NCBI GenBank assembly: GCA_964304625.1
Contig: OZ199839.1
Span: forward strand, 11,036,001-11,100,000
DNA: 64,000 nucleotides
Reading direction: 5' to 3'
From: Kudoa neothunni
Taxonomy: Eukaryota > Cnidaria
Below, piece after piece: positions 25,020 to 37,846 of the stretch (the stretch's first letter is position 1; every line of letters begins with the position of its first letter). The position numbers and the translations under genes are program-made. The notes beneath the pieces are model-generated. The model had not been told where the DNA came from and made no database searches. It saw only the letters and a program-made list of their open reading frames with translations.

Positions 25020-27245
25020 TAAAGTGAGACCCCTATTAGACATCATTCGAGAGGCCAGTTTGAAAACTGAATCCGACTATAATCAATGCGTGGATGAGCA
25101 GATGATTCCATTTAAAGGTATTTACGAGAAATGAGTCTGGTGGTATTGTTCATGACTTTTTTCTGGAGATGGCAATTTTACTTATGATGGCGAAATCTCG
25201 GGTTTTCAATACTCCGACATCGTTTTAAAATTGGCCCAGTCTATTGAAAAGAGGAAACAGACACCACATACATTTTGATAATTATTTTTCAACGCTTCCG
25301 CCGCATTCGATTATACTCAAAATGGGTCATCATTCCACGAGTACGATGAGAAGAAATCGCCTCCGTAATAGTCCTATCAGTGATGATAAGACCTTTAAAA
25401 AAATTGAAGAGGGGCAATTACGAATACGCGCCATATGTAGATAAAGATTCAAAAACTAATATTGTGTGTTTGTTAGACAGATCCGCCTTAACTGTGACAT
25501 CGACAGCTCACTCTATTTCTCCTATGAGCACTATCGACAGATACGATCGAAAAGAGAATAAAAGTTGTAAAAATCGATTGGACCATAAATCCAAAAAATG
25601 GTATAAGAGGATATTTTCTGTGGGCCATTATGCCAATGTTTTATAAAGATGTCTTCCAACGTTTACATCATTGTTGACCCCTGTGGCCTCATTATGAAAC
25701 GTCACTAATTCTTTCTATTAGTATTTAACTCTTCATTATTCTCTCTATATCATCACATTTCACCTGTTTTATATTCATGTATGCGTCACGAGAGGTTTTG
25801 ACAATATCCTTGACAGATAACTTATCTACAAATGCCAATGCTTGTTAGACGAAATTCCCGCACAACAGTAAGAAAACACAATGAATAATGGCTCAGTATA
25901 GATATCATATATAAATCATAGTTATTATAATACATTATTATTTGAGTTTCCAGTTATAAGTTGTTGCAAACGGCTTTAAAAAAGAATAAATCATATGAGC
26001 GTTAATTATGACATGTTTTTCAAGTCATTTTTTTATGTGATACTTTAATTTCTGGATCATTGGTAGGGTTACACAATTGGAACATTATTTCCAGTCCAGC
26101 AGAACTTTGTTGGGTTTTCAAGTTTATAGTAAATGTCATTTATCCCGAATGAGCCTTTTCGATGGGGAATAGAAACGTCTATTAAAAATTTCGGCATTGT
26201 TGGAGGTAAGTTTGTTATTATTGAATATTCGATCATAGGTATTCCACGATTCGATGGGGTATTTATTACTTTTAATATAGTTTCTGTTAAAATATTCTAG
26301 GAAATTATCTATATTGACATTTTTAAAATATACTTGATTCGTCGTACAATTTTTTTAAATTCTTTCTCGACGACATCTCTAGGAGCAAACGCAAGCGAGG
26401 AAATCTATTTTATGTAAAAAAAACTCATAATGGTATATCATATCTTGGGGTTTTTAGTTTATGAATGACAAAATTTACATTCGCGCTATTATCCATTTTG
26501 TTTTATTTGTTATTCCACAAAGTTAATTGTTGTAATAAATTATTATTTACTCACACGCGTGGGCCGGCAAATGTTTGTCTACGGTAAAAATTTGTCATAC
26601 CATTCTTTGGGACCATTGATTTGTGTATCCTTAACAGATGACTTTTCTATAAACGCCAATGCATGTTAAACGAAATTCATTGCGAAAAATATTCGCTGTT
26701 TAATGGATTTAGGCGTTTTCGGTGAGCGAGCAATGGATGCATGTGAATCAAGTGGTAAATATGATGAGGAAGAGTGGTAAGGGGCCGCCCACATCCGATT
26801 TGTTCCTACATCAATTCCAATGACAGCTAGGGTCTATAATCTTTTTGGTTCAAAGGTAAGTACAAACGTACGATTTGACGAAATATCTCATTTCCCAGAA
26901 TAAATAGCGGCTAATGTAAGATGTTAATTTTGTGGACTGCATTCCAGAACAATGAGTCTTAAATGCGATGTCCACTTATGCGTAAATATAAGTATAAACT
27001 GCTTTTTAGACTATCATTCGTGTATTTTTTTGGGAACGACAACATCTTTATAAATTTTAGGACATGTGCATGACCAATTTTTGAGGCCAAGATGTCTCCG
27101 AATGATGCCATATGACACCATTAAGTAATAGACTTCCTAATTAAATATTTCTTTAATTTTTGCATATATCATTAATTTTTTAAATATTTTTCACATTTTC
27201 AGAAAAAAATATTTTCTCACTCCTTGGTTTTCAGGTCTCGAAGGG
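25020..27245 (+). mobile_element. piggyBac fragment, right end intact
   Basis: A piggyBac-type right terminus CGAAGGG is followed by TTAA at 27246-27249. Upstream lie decayed transposase pieces. An imperfect direct repeat (25808-25858 and 26630-26685, sharing TGCCAATGC and GTTAGACGAAATTC-like runs) suggests an internal duplication or insertion. The left end was not found. Confidence 0.55.
25030..27030 (+). pseudogene. Broken piggyBac transposase, diverged lineage
   Basis: Readable pieces in order: ESDYNQCVDEQMIPFKG (first catalytic Asp) near 25065-25120, HIHFDNYFSTLPPHSIILKMG (second catalytic Asp) at 25270-25330, VCLLDRSALTVTSTAHS near 25470, KSKKWYKRIFS near 25590, and at about 26890-27020 the C-terminal cysteine-rich part HFPE..VRC.FCGLHSRTMSLKCDVHLC. 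A second copy of the first part runs off the right edge of the window at 63740-64000. Many breaks are present. Confidence 0.6.
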
Positions 27246-27249
27246 TTAA

Positions 27250-28196
27250 GTGGAAATTTAAAAATCCGTGCCCGCAAAAGACATTGTTTACTTGTTTAAT
27301 AAGAAATTTTTTCATTATTTATTATGTAAAAATATTTTAACTTCGGCTATTTAAATTAAAAATGTTGACGTATCTATTAACTAAGAATATGGAGACTTAA
27401 AGGAAAAAACAGTACACAATAATGGCAATTTTTTACAACGTCTGCAGAGGAGTAATCTGCTTTTTTAAATAATCGATAATTAATTTTTGCTTAATATACA
27501 TACAGCCATGTTTCAGATATAGTACAAATTTACATAAGAACCGAATGTTTAATCTAAGTTTTTAAAAAGGAACATTTATTATTAAATAATCTAGGAATAT
27601 TTTTGTTTTAAATATTGCATTGGTATATATGTTACATTGTATATGTCGTACGGTGATGATTGCTACTTTTATATCCGGAAATATGATTAAATAGTTCTTC
27701 CGGTTTCCGGTTATCGAGGTTCGACTGTATTTGAAAATCATTATTTTTCGCGATTATAAACTTTTCTTGGTCAGGGAGTTCGTTATTTTCAAAAGTAGAC
27801 AATTATCACTATAAAAAATCCACAAGAAATTTAATTAATAATTATAAGGTAAATATAATTTGTATTTTCTAAATTTATGATTTTGTTTTTATCGGAATCG
27901 TTAAATTTTTGATAATGACCAAAATTAGAATTATGTGAATGAATTTATAGTTGTTTCATATTAACGCTAAACATTGAACGATTTTTCGGATTATTTTGAA
28001 TTGGTTGGCCATTTATTTAATTAAATCGGGTGAATTAATTATAAACAATTATTTACGAAAAGAATATGGTATGTATATAAGGATCATTGAATTCATTAGC
28101 CGATTATACCTATATAAAGATTCCATCTATAATAGTGTTATAATTATTTAAAGTTATTTGACAATTGTACGAATCGGAACCGATAAAATATTGAAA
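27250..28196 (+). promoter_or_regulatory. 5' flank of gene copy 2
   Basis: From about 27840 this matches the 5' flanks of the other copies. TATATAAAG near 28110 stands at the place of the TATA-like site of copy 1. The part before 27840 shows nothing recognisable. Confidence 0.35.
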
Positions 28197-30040
28197 ATGA
28201 AAACCATCTTTGGATTCTATTGATATGTAATTTTTAAATTTAGAATTATAGTTATGATTCTTTTAGATTGTTTCAATATTCTCTATTCAAGTACCGAAAT
28301 TATCGATAATGATTATAGGAATAGCGCAAACGACACATCACCTGAAATGATGTACCGAATTAAATGCATGATAAATCAAAATTTGCCATTCGAACAATAT
28401 AAAGCAGAAAAATACAATTACACCAATGAGACGAGCCAAGTTTGCGATGTGGCAGATTTTGTAAATAACTCAACAAGTACTCTTAACCAAGCAAGAAAAT
28501 GAATATGGTTTGAAAAGCCAAAGACTGCAGGAAATAATCGAAGTAAGTAAGTTTATAAATCAGACGACATTTATTTCAAATAACTACATAAATATCAAAA
28601 CTATTATGGATACTCACATCGGCAAAATTCAAAATATTATCCTGAACGAAAGTAAACTAAAAAGTGATGCCAAGTTGTTTAAAGATAAAAAAAGTGAATT
28701 TATTTCTAAATGGGAAGGTTACAAAAACAAATACGACCAAATTAATGCGGCAAAGGGAAAAATAAAAGATATTTTCGATTCAATAGCCAAATCGATAAAA
28801 ATTTGTTCTGGAAATGTGAAAAACGTTACCGATTTCAATTATGTAATTGGAAAATATAATGTGAGCGACTATTTGGATGAGAATTGGAAAATAATTACTG
28901 AAGGTGCTGAAGAGTTGAAAACTGCATGTCAAAACCGATAACGAAAAGACTATTCCCACCATAGACACATCTATCACCACGGCTTTTGATAATTATAAAC
29001 AGATTATCAACGAAATTAAAGGGCAAAAAGACGATTTAACCAGTAAAGTTTCAGGTTTGTCCGATGAAGCTTCCAAATTATAGTAGTCTGATAAATGATA
29101 TAAATCAAATCACTCATAATAATTTAATTGCTAAATACGATCAACTAACGGAAGGTTATAATGAAGCCCTCAAAATGATTGAAAATAATAAACGAGAAAG
29201 GAGTTTATGGGGCGATTATATCGTTAGAGTGTCTGCTCATTTATCAAAGGGAAGCGCAGTTGAAATAGATTCATTCGAGAAAGCAATTACCGCTCTAAAT
29301 GGATATTTGAAAGTGAATATAGACGAAGATGAAAATGAAGGAAAACTTAACATATTAACAAAAACGTTTGAGAAACGAAATCGAGAATTTTCGCACCCCA
29401 GAGGGATACAATGCTAAACATAGCCAAGTTGAATGCAAAAAACGTAGAAATCACCGAAAAAATGGATCGAAGCTATCTCTGATGTATTAGAATCACGATT
29501 TTATCAAAATAAAGAACGATATCGAGATATATATGTGGAAAATTCGACTCCCAGCAATACCTACGCTTTCAATAGAAGCGCGACATCTATTACCGAATAT
29601 GTAAACGAACTTAAATCAACGGTGGAAAATATAAGTGAAGGGATTGAGTAAAAGTACTCATCTTTACAATTCTGCTTCACGCAACAAGGATGGAATTGAA
29701 CATGAAGGAAAAAAACTGGAGGAAATATTTGAATCCCTACACATCAATGTACCGACTGTGCCTAAAAACGACGGAGGTAATTCAAAACTGAATACTATGA
29801 ACCAAACAAAATGAGGTAACGACGGATCCAAAAATGAACAATATTACAGCTGAAGAGCAAGATCAATCATCAGAAACGACAACAGCTACAATTACTAATG
29901 ACTCGAAAAGTCAAAGCAAATCTAGTTTGATTGCTATCGTGGCAACTGTGTTAGGGCTTTTGGTGATTATTATTATTGTTGGAGCGGTAATATACCGAAC
30001 CAAATTGGCAACCAATCAAAAGTTCAACGATAAAATTTAG
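28197..30040 (+). pseudogene. Array gene copy 2, frame-broken by single-base insertions
   Basis: The same gene as copy 1, with the 40-nt intron and all domains recognisable: signal region, four Cys, helical ectodomain, stalk and the C-terminal membrane helix LIAIVATVLGLLVIIIIVGA with its tail. About ten single extra bases, all in short runs, break the frame. Examples are AAAACC for AAACC after the ATG, CCAAGC for CAAGC near 28490, CAAAACCG near 28932, AAATTATAG near 29078, GGGATTG near 29642 and CAAAATGAGG near 29810. No single-base deletions are seen. This one-sided pattern, beside a 200-N gap, suggests sequence error as much as a true pseudogene. The 3' flank is of class B, shared with copy 4. 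Confidence 0.75.
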
Positions 30041-30646
30041 TCTTTGTTTGATGCAAAATTCATATTTATTTAATTCATTTTTAGTATTTTAGATTTATAT
30101 GGAAAATTTTATTAAATAGTGTAAATGGTTTATAAAATAATATATTAGCTGATAATAAATTTTAACTTATATGCTGCGTGAAATAGAATGAACATAAGGT
30201 GCAGTTCGCGTTTATTTTTTTTTAGTTGATAAAGCCTAAAAATATTATAGCTTTGAATTTTTATTAATTATTAAGATCTTGAATTTGAATAAAATAGAGT
30301 TTTATTTAATAATTTCATTTAATTAAATATTTTTCATGTATTTACATATTTTGGGAAAGCGTTTGTGATTTCCATAAGTTATTAAGATTAACACGAAGAA
30401 CCACATAAAATCGTCTAGTTTAATTTAACCCTTACGGGACGGACGAGGTATTTTAGGAGGAATCGCAATTATTTTATTTTTTCGAAATATCTATTTTTTA
30501 CCTATTTATTTTCCTTTGTAATTTCCCATGCAATCTTTTAATATCATATCAACTTTAAAACCAAACTATCAAAAAATTATTTGCTTAAGGATATAAAATA
30601 TTAGACTACGTTTTCAAAATCGAACTAATAGTATATAATGTTTTTT
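30041..30646. other. Class B 3' flank of gene copy 2
   Basis: This flank is nearly identical to 54965-55560 behind copy 4. It contains TTAACCCTTACGGGACGG near 30425, resembling a piggyBac-type left end without a partner. No gene is seen. Confidence 0.5.
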
Positions 30647-30846
30647 NNNNNNNNNNNNNNNNNNNNNNNNNNNNNNNNNNNNNNNNNNNNNNNNNNNNNN
30701 NNNNNNNNNNNNNNNNNNNNNNNNNNNNNNNNNNNNNNNNNNNNNNNNNNNNNNNNNNNNNNNNNNNNNNNNNNNNNNNNNNNNNNNNNNNNNNNNNNNN
30801 NNNNNNNNNNNNNNNNNNNNNNNNNNNNNNNNNNNNNNNNNNNNNN
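30647..30846. other. Assembly gap of 200 N
   Basis: The run of exactly 200 N marks an unsized or placeholder gap. Any translated frame across it is meaningless. Confidence 1.
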
Positions 30847-33800
30847 GTTTTTAATTCTTAAGTATTTATTTGTTTATCTATCTATATTCAGCAGGATTAT
30901 AAAATGTTCGGCAGTTACCTTGTGTGTGTCATTTGATCTTTGTGTTTCTATCAGCGCTTGCATTCCAAAACATAACATTAATAATTAAAAAGCAATAAAA
31001 TTTTTGTTCAATAAACATGCAGAGAAGTAGATTAGTTAATTATTGTGTGAATATTCCATTGGTTTTGTAATCAATACGTACATTCATATATATCAACTAC
31101 AATCGATGACTACTAATTCGCAATCCCCTTGGGGACGGGGAAAAATATGAATTACACGTCAGTGACGTCTAATTCTTAGTAGTTTACGTGCGTGCGATTG
31201 ATAAAAATACAATGAAAAATTGACTTTTATTGTTTCATCGATTTAAAATTATTCATAATTTAGATCAAAACTAAAAAATAATAAAGCATTTTTTTGACGC
31301 ACCAAAAAATTATTGTTATATGGAAATAATATTATTAAGAACTTTTGGGTTTCATCTGATGTATGTAAAACAATTTATTCGGAACAAAAATAACCATGTT
31401 TTGGAATTACTTAAGAGGCGTTAATTGATAGAACAGCGCTCTCTCATCGACACTATATATTTTATCCTCCTTATAATTTTCAAGAATTTAAAGAAGTTGA
31501 GTGTTCTAATCTGTAATGATTCCTATGGGTACCGTGTTAGATTCAACATGGAAACTGTTTTTTTAAGTTGAACCTATTTTTAAAGTCACGAAATTATCCA
31601 TAACTAACATTTTTTAAATCATTTTCAGAAGAATCGATGTTATATCTTTTGTTAATTATTTCGTTGGGCGATAATTCGATATTTTTGATCCCATCCAAAC
31701 GAACCACTCACACACGTTGATCAGCGTCGTCATATTTTCTTTTCCACATTGATCTTTGTTTAACTAGAAGCAATTTTCTTTCAAATGTCTGTTTATTTTG
31801 AACTTATTTTCTAAAATGCCATTTAAAGTTGAAATATAACCTATGTTGAAGTGTTTAGTAGTTTTCGTATTTCTATTTAAGGGCGGTAAACTATCATAAT
31901 ATGTAATTATCTCATATTTCTCTTGAAGCAATATAAATTTGTGAATTCTTTTTGGGGAATTTAGAAATAATTACGATTAATTGGTTATTACACAATGTTA
32001 AAACTTTTTATTTCACAAAATAAAAAACCACTCTTGTATTTAATTATGAACGCATAATACATGTTATTTGATAAATTTAACCGGATGGATAAAGTTTTAA
32101 GGAAAGTTACGAATTAACGGCCACCTACTGTATATATAAAACTAATAGAAATTAACAAAATATGGCGTAATTGTATTCGTTGTGTCAACAATAGGATATA
32201 CGATATATAAAATCATAATTAGTATTGTTTATCAAAGTTTATTGAGTTTAGCATCAATATTTCCTTAATTTATTTTTTGTTTCAAGTTAATTTCTAAATT
32301 TTGACAAGACCGACGATCCATATTTTAGGTTATATGCAACTTTTAAGAAAATTTTAAAGTTTAATTTAAAAATGATGTATACATTTCGTTAAATTAGTGT
32401 GTCCCAACCTTTTTATTTCACGGACTCTCCACTTGTTAAGTTAAATGAATTTGAACCCTTAAGTATAGTCAACATATATTTATATTCATGATACCGTTCC
32501 ATAATTGTTTTTTAAAGTCAGGTATATACGAAAGAATAATTTTTGTTGACGAAATTTTTATAGTATAATCCTTTTCACGGACCTCTATAAATAATTACGC
32601 CAGCCCTTGATTGGGATGGATTTTATCGAATTCCCAGTTATTCAATAACTCACTATTAGGGGTTAAAAAATGTGATTATCGTATCGAATAGTCTTGATAC
32701 TCTAAAATATCAAAAGTTACTCAAAATTTCAATACGGTGTTGATCATTTAATTTTTTAGGGAATAAGCTAAAACAATGTATATCTACTTCTATTATATAT
32801 GAAAATTAGCGCGACCTTCCCGGCTTCGTTAGAGATCGGTAAGATTTTTCATTGAAACTTAGGTTAAATCCTACAAGCAGTACGTAAATCCTGTCAATTA
32901 ACCCGTAGAAGTGTATATGTAGAGATTACACACGCTATTGGGTAACAACCTTGAAATATAATAGTTACTTGTAAAAAAATAATAAAAAAGACTGAAAAAT
33001 TTGACTATATGTAAAAAATAAAGTGAACATGTACATATAGATCATGGTATATCACAAAAATACCATTTATATTTGATGTAATTAGCACCCTTAAAAACAT
33101 ATTAACTGCAAAAAATAATGCTAATATAATTTTTTAAAATTAATTAATGAATTAAAGTCTGATAGTTGACCACATTGTCATTATTTTAATTAAATGGTAA
33201 AATTAATATAATAAATTAGTAATAACTTTGTTCTTAATATCAATAAGTTGATACAAAAAATATATAAACTAAAACAAATATTAATTTATGATATTATTTC
33301 TTTAAAAAGTACATTGTTGTTATACAAAATAAATGGTAGAACGGATCATTTCTAATAAAACATGTCAAACTAATTAAAATGATTGAATCGAATAATTTCT
33401 GAACGAAACACTATTGAAAATGTTTTTAAGGCGTATTAATTACGTGAAAAGTAATTCGTGGACAATAAAATGGGGTTTTATTTGTTTTTGGAAATGTAAC
33501 GAAGTTTTCACGTGTGCGGACAATTTTGTACTCGGGATTTCGTAATAAAAAAAAAATCATTATAATTACCTGAGTTATTTCTATTTGTGTTCTTTTATTT
33601 TATTATTGGCAAAAATAAAAAAAAGAGAATAAAAACGATGTTTTTAGACCGCCTCCTACCTTATTATCTGACCTACAACTGGCTTTCCCCCAATCCTAAT
33701 AAGTATTTGATAGCCTAATTTTTCTTAATATTAAAAATGAGAATATCTTCTTTAAGAATCGATAAAAATATTTAATAACGAAATACAAATACAACTAACA

Positions 33801-34040
33801 AAATCCCAGGCTTTATTTCGACCTTGTGACTTAATACATATAATCTTCGATATGGTACTAAGAAAATCTCAAGATTTGAGGAAAATATCTCAATATTATA
33901 AATTTCCGATTGAGCTTCGACTCAGTCATAGATAAAAGTCACGCCACACGAATTTCCAAACTCCCACTCACTATGTAATACATTCCTCTACGTCCTATAT
34001 ATAACTGTAATCACACGACCATCACCAATTTGTTTCTGCT
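30847..34040. other. Gene-free AT-rich spacer with repeat traces
   Basis: Nothing coding is supported. Near 31121 the sequence AATCCCCTTGGGGACGGGG and the following GTGCGTGCG resemble the end of the Tc1/pogo-like element at 40914. Near 32395-32620 there is a hAT-type CCCAACC end. From 32670 to 32990 the sequence is a diverged version of the spacer at 39200-39480, so a class A-like flank once stood here too. Confidence 0.4.
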
Positions 34041-34044
34041 TTAA

Positions 34045-35091
34045 CCCTTCGAACCCCAATGTTGCCATTTGGTAACATTTTAATTTTGTGAGTGTTCTGA
34101 CTGGTTAATTACATTTTTAAATCTATCCTTTTTATAATAATATAGTTAATGTTTATTTGATTTTATAAAATTTTGTTTGTTTAATATCAAGAGCAACAGA
34201 TACGAATATCGAACTCTAAGGCAGATATAAAAAAGGGTAAAAGTTTCCTGCAAATAAACTTAGAATTTTGACATTTCAATAAAATTCAAAAATATACACA
34301 TAAAGTATTAAGTAAGTTTATTCTAAAAATGAATTTAAGAAGAAAATATGTTTTGATATGTATACTATAAGGACAGATTAATCCATGCTGCCATTTGGCA
34401 ACGTTCGGCCTTCGATTTAAGTGTGTTTATATATCTTTGGAATGGATTCTGATTAGACTGGAGATGAGGAATAAACAGATCATATTTTTAAAAATCATAT
34501 TATTACCAGGTAAACACAGATCAGACGTTGGACTGGAATCGGATTCCATTTTGTATAGTCAATATGATGATATTTTATCCGAATACAGTTCCAGTGATGG
34601 GGAGTAAGATGACTACCGTTTAAATTAGACAATGAACGCAAAAAATTAAATAAACAATGATATTGAAACAACTATTATTTTTGAATAAGTTGAAGATATT
34701 ATAATTGAATTTTTCACTTATTTCAATCGATTCTTCAAAGATAAATTATTTGAATATAATTTGCATTAAGTGCAATGTTCATTTGTGTCTCAATAAAAAC
34801 AGAAACTGCGTTTTGGACTATTCAAATTGTAATCAATAATTTAATATTTCATTTCTGATGGTGGAAGAGTAATTTCTTGGTTAAAAACAGGCACATGCCC
34901 ACTCCAGCATATTGAAATAAGCCGCGTCCCAATGTTGCCATTTAGCACCATGTGTGTATCTTTTTAATTTTTGAAATGACTGCTCCAATGTTTCGATATT
35001 TTATGAAAAATTATTTGAAATTTTGTTGAATGAATTATGTTCAATTTACTATTCAGATGGGCTCATGGAGCCCAAGGTCACATATTAAGGG
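34045..35091 (+). mobile_element. Internally deleted piggyBac-type element
   Basis: TTAA at 34041-34044 precedes CCCTTCGAACCCCAATG, and ATTAAGGG ending at 35091 precedes TTAA at 35092-35095. Palindromic GTTGCCATTTGGTAAC (near 34062) and GGGCTCATGGAGCCC (35060-35074) lie just inside the ends. A short acidic frame ending DDILSEYSSSDGE near 34600 is N-terminal-like; the catalytic core is absent. The two ends differ, so it may be a composite of two elements. Confidence 0.55.
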
Positions 35092-35095
35092 TTAA

Positions 35096-35780
35096 AAGGA
35101 TATTTTATATGCTTTAATATAAATTTATCGGAGCTGGTTAATAACGTGAGGATTTAAGGAGAATCCCCATTTTAAGTCAAAGTCTGTTACTTTTATCATT
35201 CATAAATAAAATCAAACTAATAAAAATTAATATTTAAATAGAAAAATTTTATGTAATAAAGATTCTAAGTTCATCCTAAAAAATTATTTCAAAATTTTTT
35301 GCTAAGGCTAAAAAACAATCGAGTAGGACTTTTCTATTTTGTGCCCAAAATATAAATTATGGAAGTACTATATTTGAAAATTACTATTATTACTATTATG
35401 AACTGTTCTCAATCAAGAAATTCTATATTATCCAATGCACACAACACTATAAATATTCACGATAAACTTAATTATAAGGTAAATATAATTTTGATAATGG
35501 CCAAAATTAGAATTATGTTAATGAATTTATTTTCTTTCCGCATTAATGCTAAAGATTTATGACTTTTTCGGATTATTTGAATTAGTTCGCAAATCATTTA
35601 ATTAAATGCATTGAATTAATTATAAACAATTATTTACGACAAGAATATGGTATGTATGTATATAACGATCATTGAATTCATTAGCCGATTACACTTATTT
35701 AAAGATTCATTCTATAATAGTGTTAAAATTATTTAAAGTTATTTGACAATTATACGAATCGGAACGATAAAATATTGAAA
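35096..35780 (+). promoter_or_regulatory. Conserved 5' flank of gene copy 3
   Basis: This flank is nearly identical to 9413-10153, with the TATTTAAAG site at the same distance from the ATG. No separate gene is present. Confidence 0.35.
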
Positions 35781-37623
35781 ATGAAACTATTTTGGATTCT
35801 ACTGATATGTAATTTTTTAATTTGTAATCAAAATGTTGATCCTTTTAGGTTGTCTCAATGTTCTCTATTCAAACGCCGAAATTATTGATAAAGATTATAG
35901 CAATAGTGAAAACCTTGAACATAAAGATAAGTCTCCCCCCGAATTAAAGCACCGAATTAAATGCATACTAAATCGGAATTTGCCGTTTAAACAATTTGAC
36001 GCAGAAAAATACAATTACACTAATGAGGCGAGCCAAGTTTGCGATGTGGCACATTTTCTAAGTGACTCGAAGAATTATCTTAACACGCAAGAAAATAATT
36101 ATGGTTTGAAAAGCCAAAGACTGCTGGAAATAATCGAAGTAAGTAAGTTTATAAAGCAGACAACATTTATTTCATTTAACTATGAAAAAATTAAATCAAT
36201 TATTGAAAAATACATTGACAATATTAATAATATTATCCAAAACGAAAGTAAAATAAAAAGTGATGCCCAGTTGTTTAAAAATAAAAAAAGTGAATTTATT
36301 TCTGAATGGGAAGATTACAAAAACAAATACGACCAAATTAATGTGGCAAAGAGAGAAATAAAAGAAATTTTCGATTCCGTAGTCAGATCGAAACAAATTT
36401 GTTCCGGAAATGCGCAAAGCGTTGACGATTACGATCATATAATAAGCAAATATAGTGTAAAAGACCTCTTGGATACCAACTGGAAAACGATAACCGATAG
36501 CGCTGATGTGCTGAAAATTGCATGCGGAAATGAGAAAACTATTCCAAAAATCGATACAATTATAACCACGGCTTTTGATGATTATAAAGAGATTATTGAA
36601 GAAATCAGAGTGCAAGAAGATGATTTAACCAGTAAAGTTCAAGATTTGTCCAAAGAAGCTTCCAATTATAGTAGTCTGATAAATGATATCAACCAAATAA
36701 CTCACAATAATTTAATTGCTAAATACGATCAACTAACGAAAGATTATAATGATGCTGTTAAAATGATTGAAACTAACAAAAGGGAACGGAGTTTCTGGAG
36801 CGATTATCTCAGAAGGGTATCTGTTCACGTATTAAAGAAAAGCGAAGCTGAAAAAGATTCATTTGAGAAAGCGATTAGAGCTCTGAAGGAATATTTAAAT
36901 GAGAATATAGACAAAGATGGAAATGAAGAAAAACTTAAAATATTAACAGGACGCCTGGAAAACGTAATCGAAAATTTGCACACCCAGAGGGATACAATGC
37001 TAAACATAGCCAAATTAAATGCGAAAAACGTAGAAATCACGGAAAAATGGATTAAAGCTATCTCTGATGCATTAGAATCACGATTTTATAAAAATAAAGA
37101 CCGATATCGGAATATATATGTGGGAAATTCGACTCCCAGCAATACCTACGCTTTCAATAGAAGCGCGACATCTATTACCGAATATGTAAACGAACTTAAA
37201 TCAACGGTGGAAAATATAAGAGAAGGATTGAGTAAAAGCACCCAACTTTTTAATTCTGCATCAATTAACAAGGATAGAATTGAAAATGAAGGGAAGGAAG
37301 TGGAGAAAATATTTGAATCCCTACACATCAACGTACCGACTGCGCCTAAAAACGACGGGGGTAATTCAAAACCGAATATTATGAACCAAACAAGTGAGGT
37401 AACGACGGACCCAAAAATGAACAATGTTACAGCTGAAGAGCAAGATCAATCATCAGAAACGACAACAGCTACAATTACCAATAATTCGAAAAGTCAAAGC
37501 AAATCTAGTTTGATTGCTATCGTGGCAACTGTGTTAGGGCTTTTGGTGATTATTATTATTGTTGGAGTGGTAATATACCGAACCAAATTGGCAACCAATC
37601 AAAAGTTCAACGATAAAATTTAG
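35781..37623 (+). CDS. Array gene copy 3: type I membrane protein of unknown function, 40-nt intron
   Basis: Exon 1 is 35781-35808, the GT-AG intron 35809-35848 and exon 2 is 35849-37623, giving 600 residues. The spliced start reads MKLFWILLICCLNVLYSNAE, a textbook signal peptide with a likely cut after SNA. Without splicing one would start at the ATG at 35833 (MLILLGCLNVLYSNAE), which also looks signal-like, so both starts target the same route. Cysteines are at HRIKC, ASQVC, SKQIC and KIAC. The middle (36770-36950) is almost base-identical to copy 1, whereas 36960-37060 follows copy 2 (NIAKLNAKNVEITEKWIKAI). The stalk, membrane helix and tail equal those of copy 1. The 3' flank (class A) is nearly base-identical to that of copy 1 for over 1.3 kb, so the duplication is recent. 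Confidence 0.85.
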
Positions 37624-37846
37624 TCTTTGTTTGATGCAAAATTCATATTTATTTAATTCATTTTTAGTATTTTAGATTTATATGGAAAATTATTATTTTT
37701 TTATATTCATGTCTGAGTTTTATTTATGAAATTATAGAATTATTTTATTATTATAGTGAATTTATATATAATAATATAAATGGTTTATAAAATAACTAGT
37801 GCGAAAACCCAAGCGTTGCCGAGGAGTGGGTTAATTTAAAATTAAA

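Noticed and set aside
30638-30988. Frame running through the N gap
   Set aside because: Most of it is unknown sequence.
31115-31200. A second Tc1/pogo-like element near 31121
   Set aside because: Only one end-like stretch is visible and no partner or TA pair could be found.
35781-35835. Upstream ATG read as a separate short upstream frame
   Set aside because: The offset to the main frame is the same in every copy and GT...AG borders fit exactly, so splicing explains it better.
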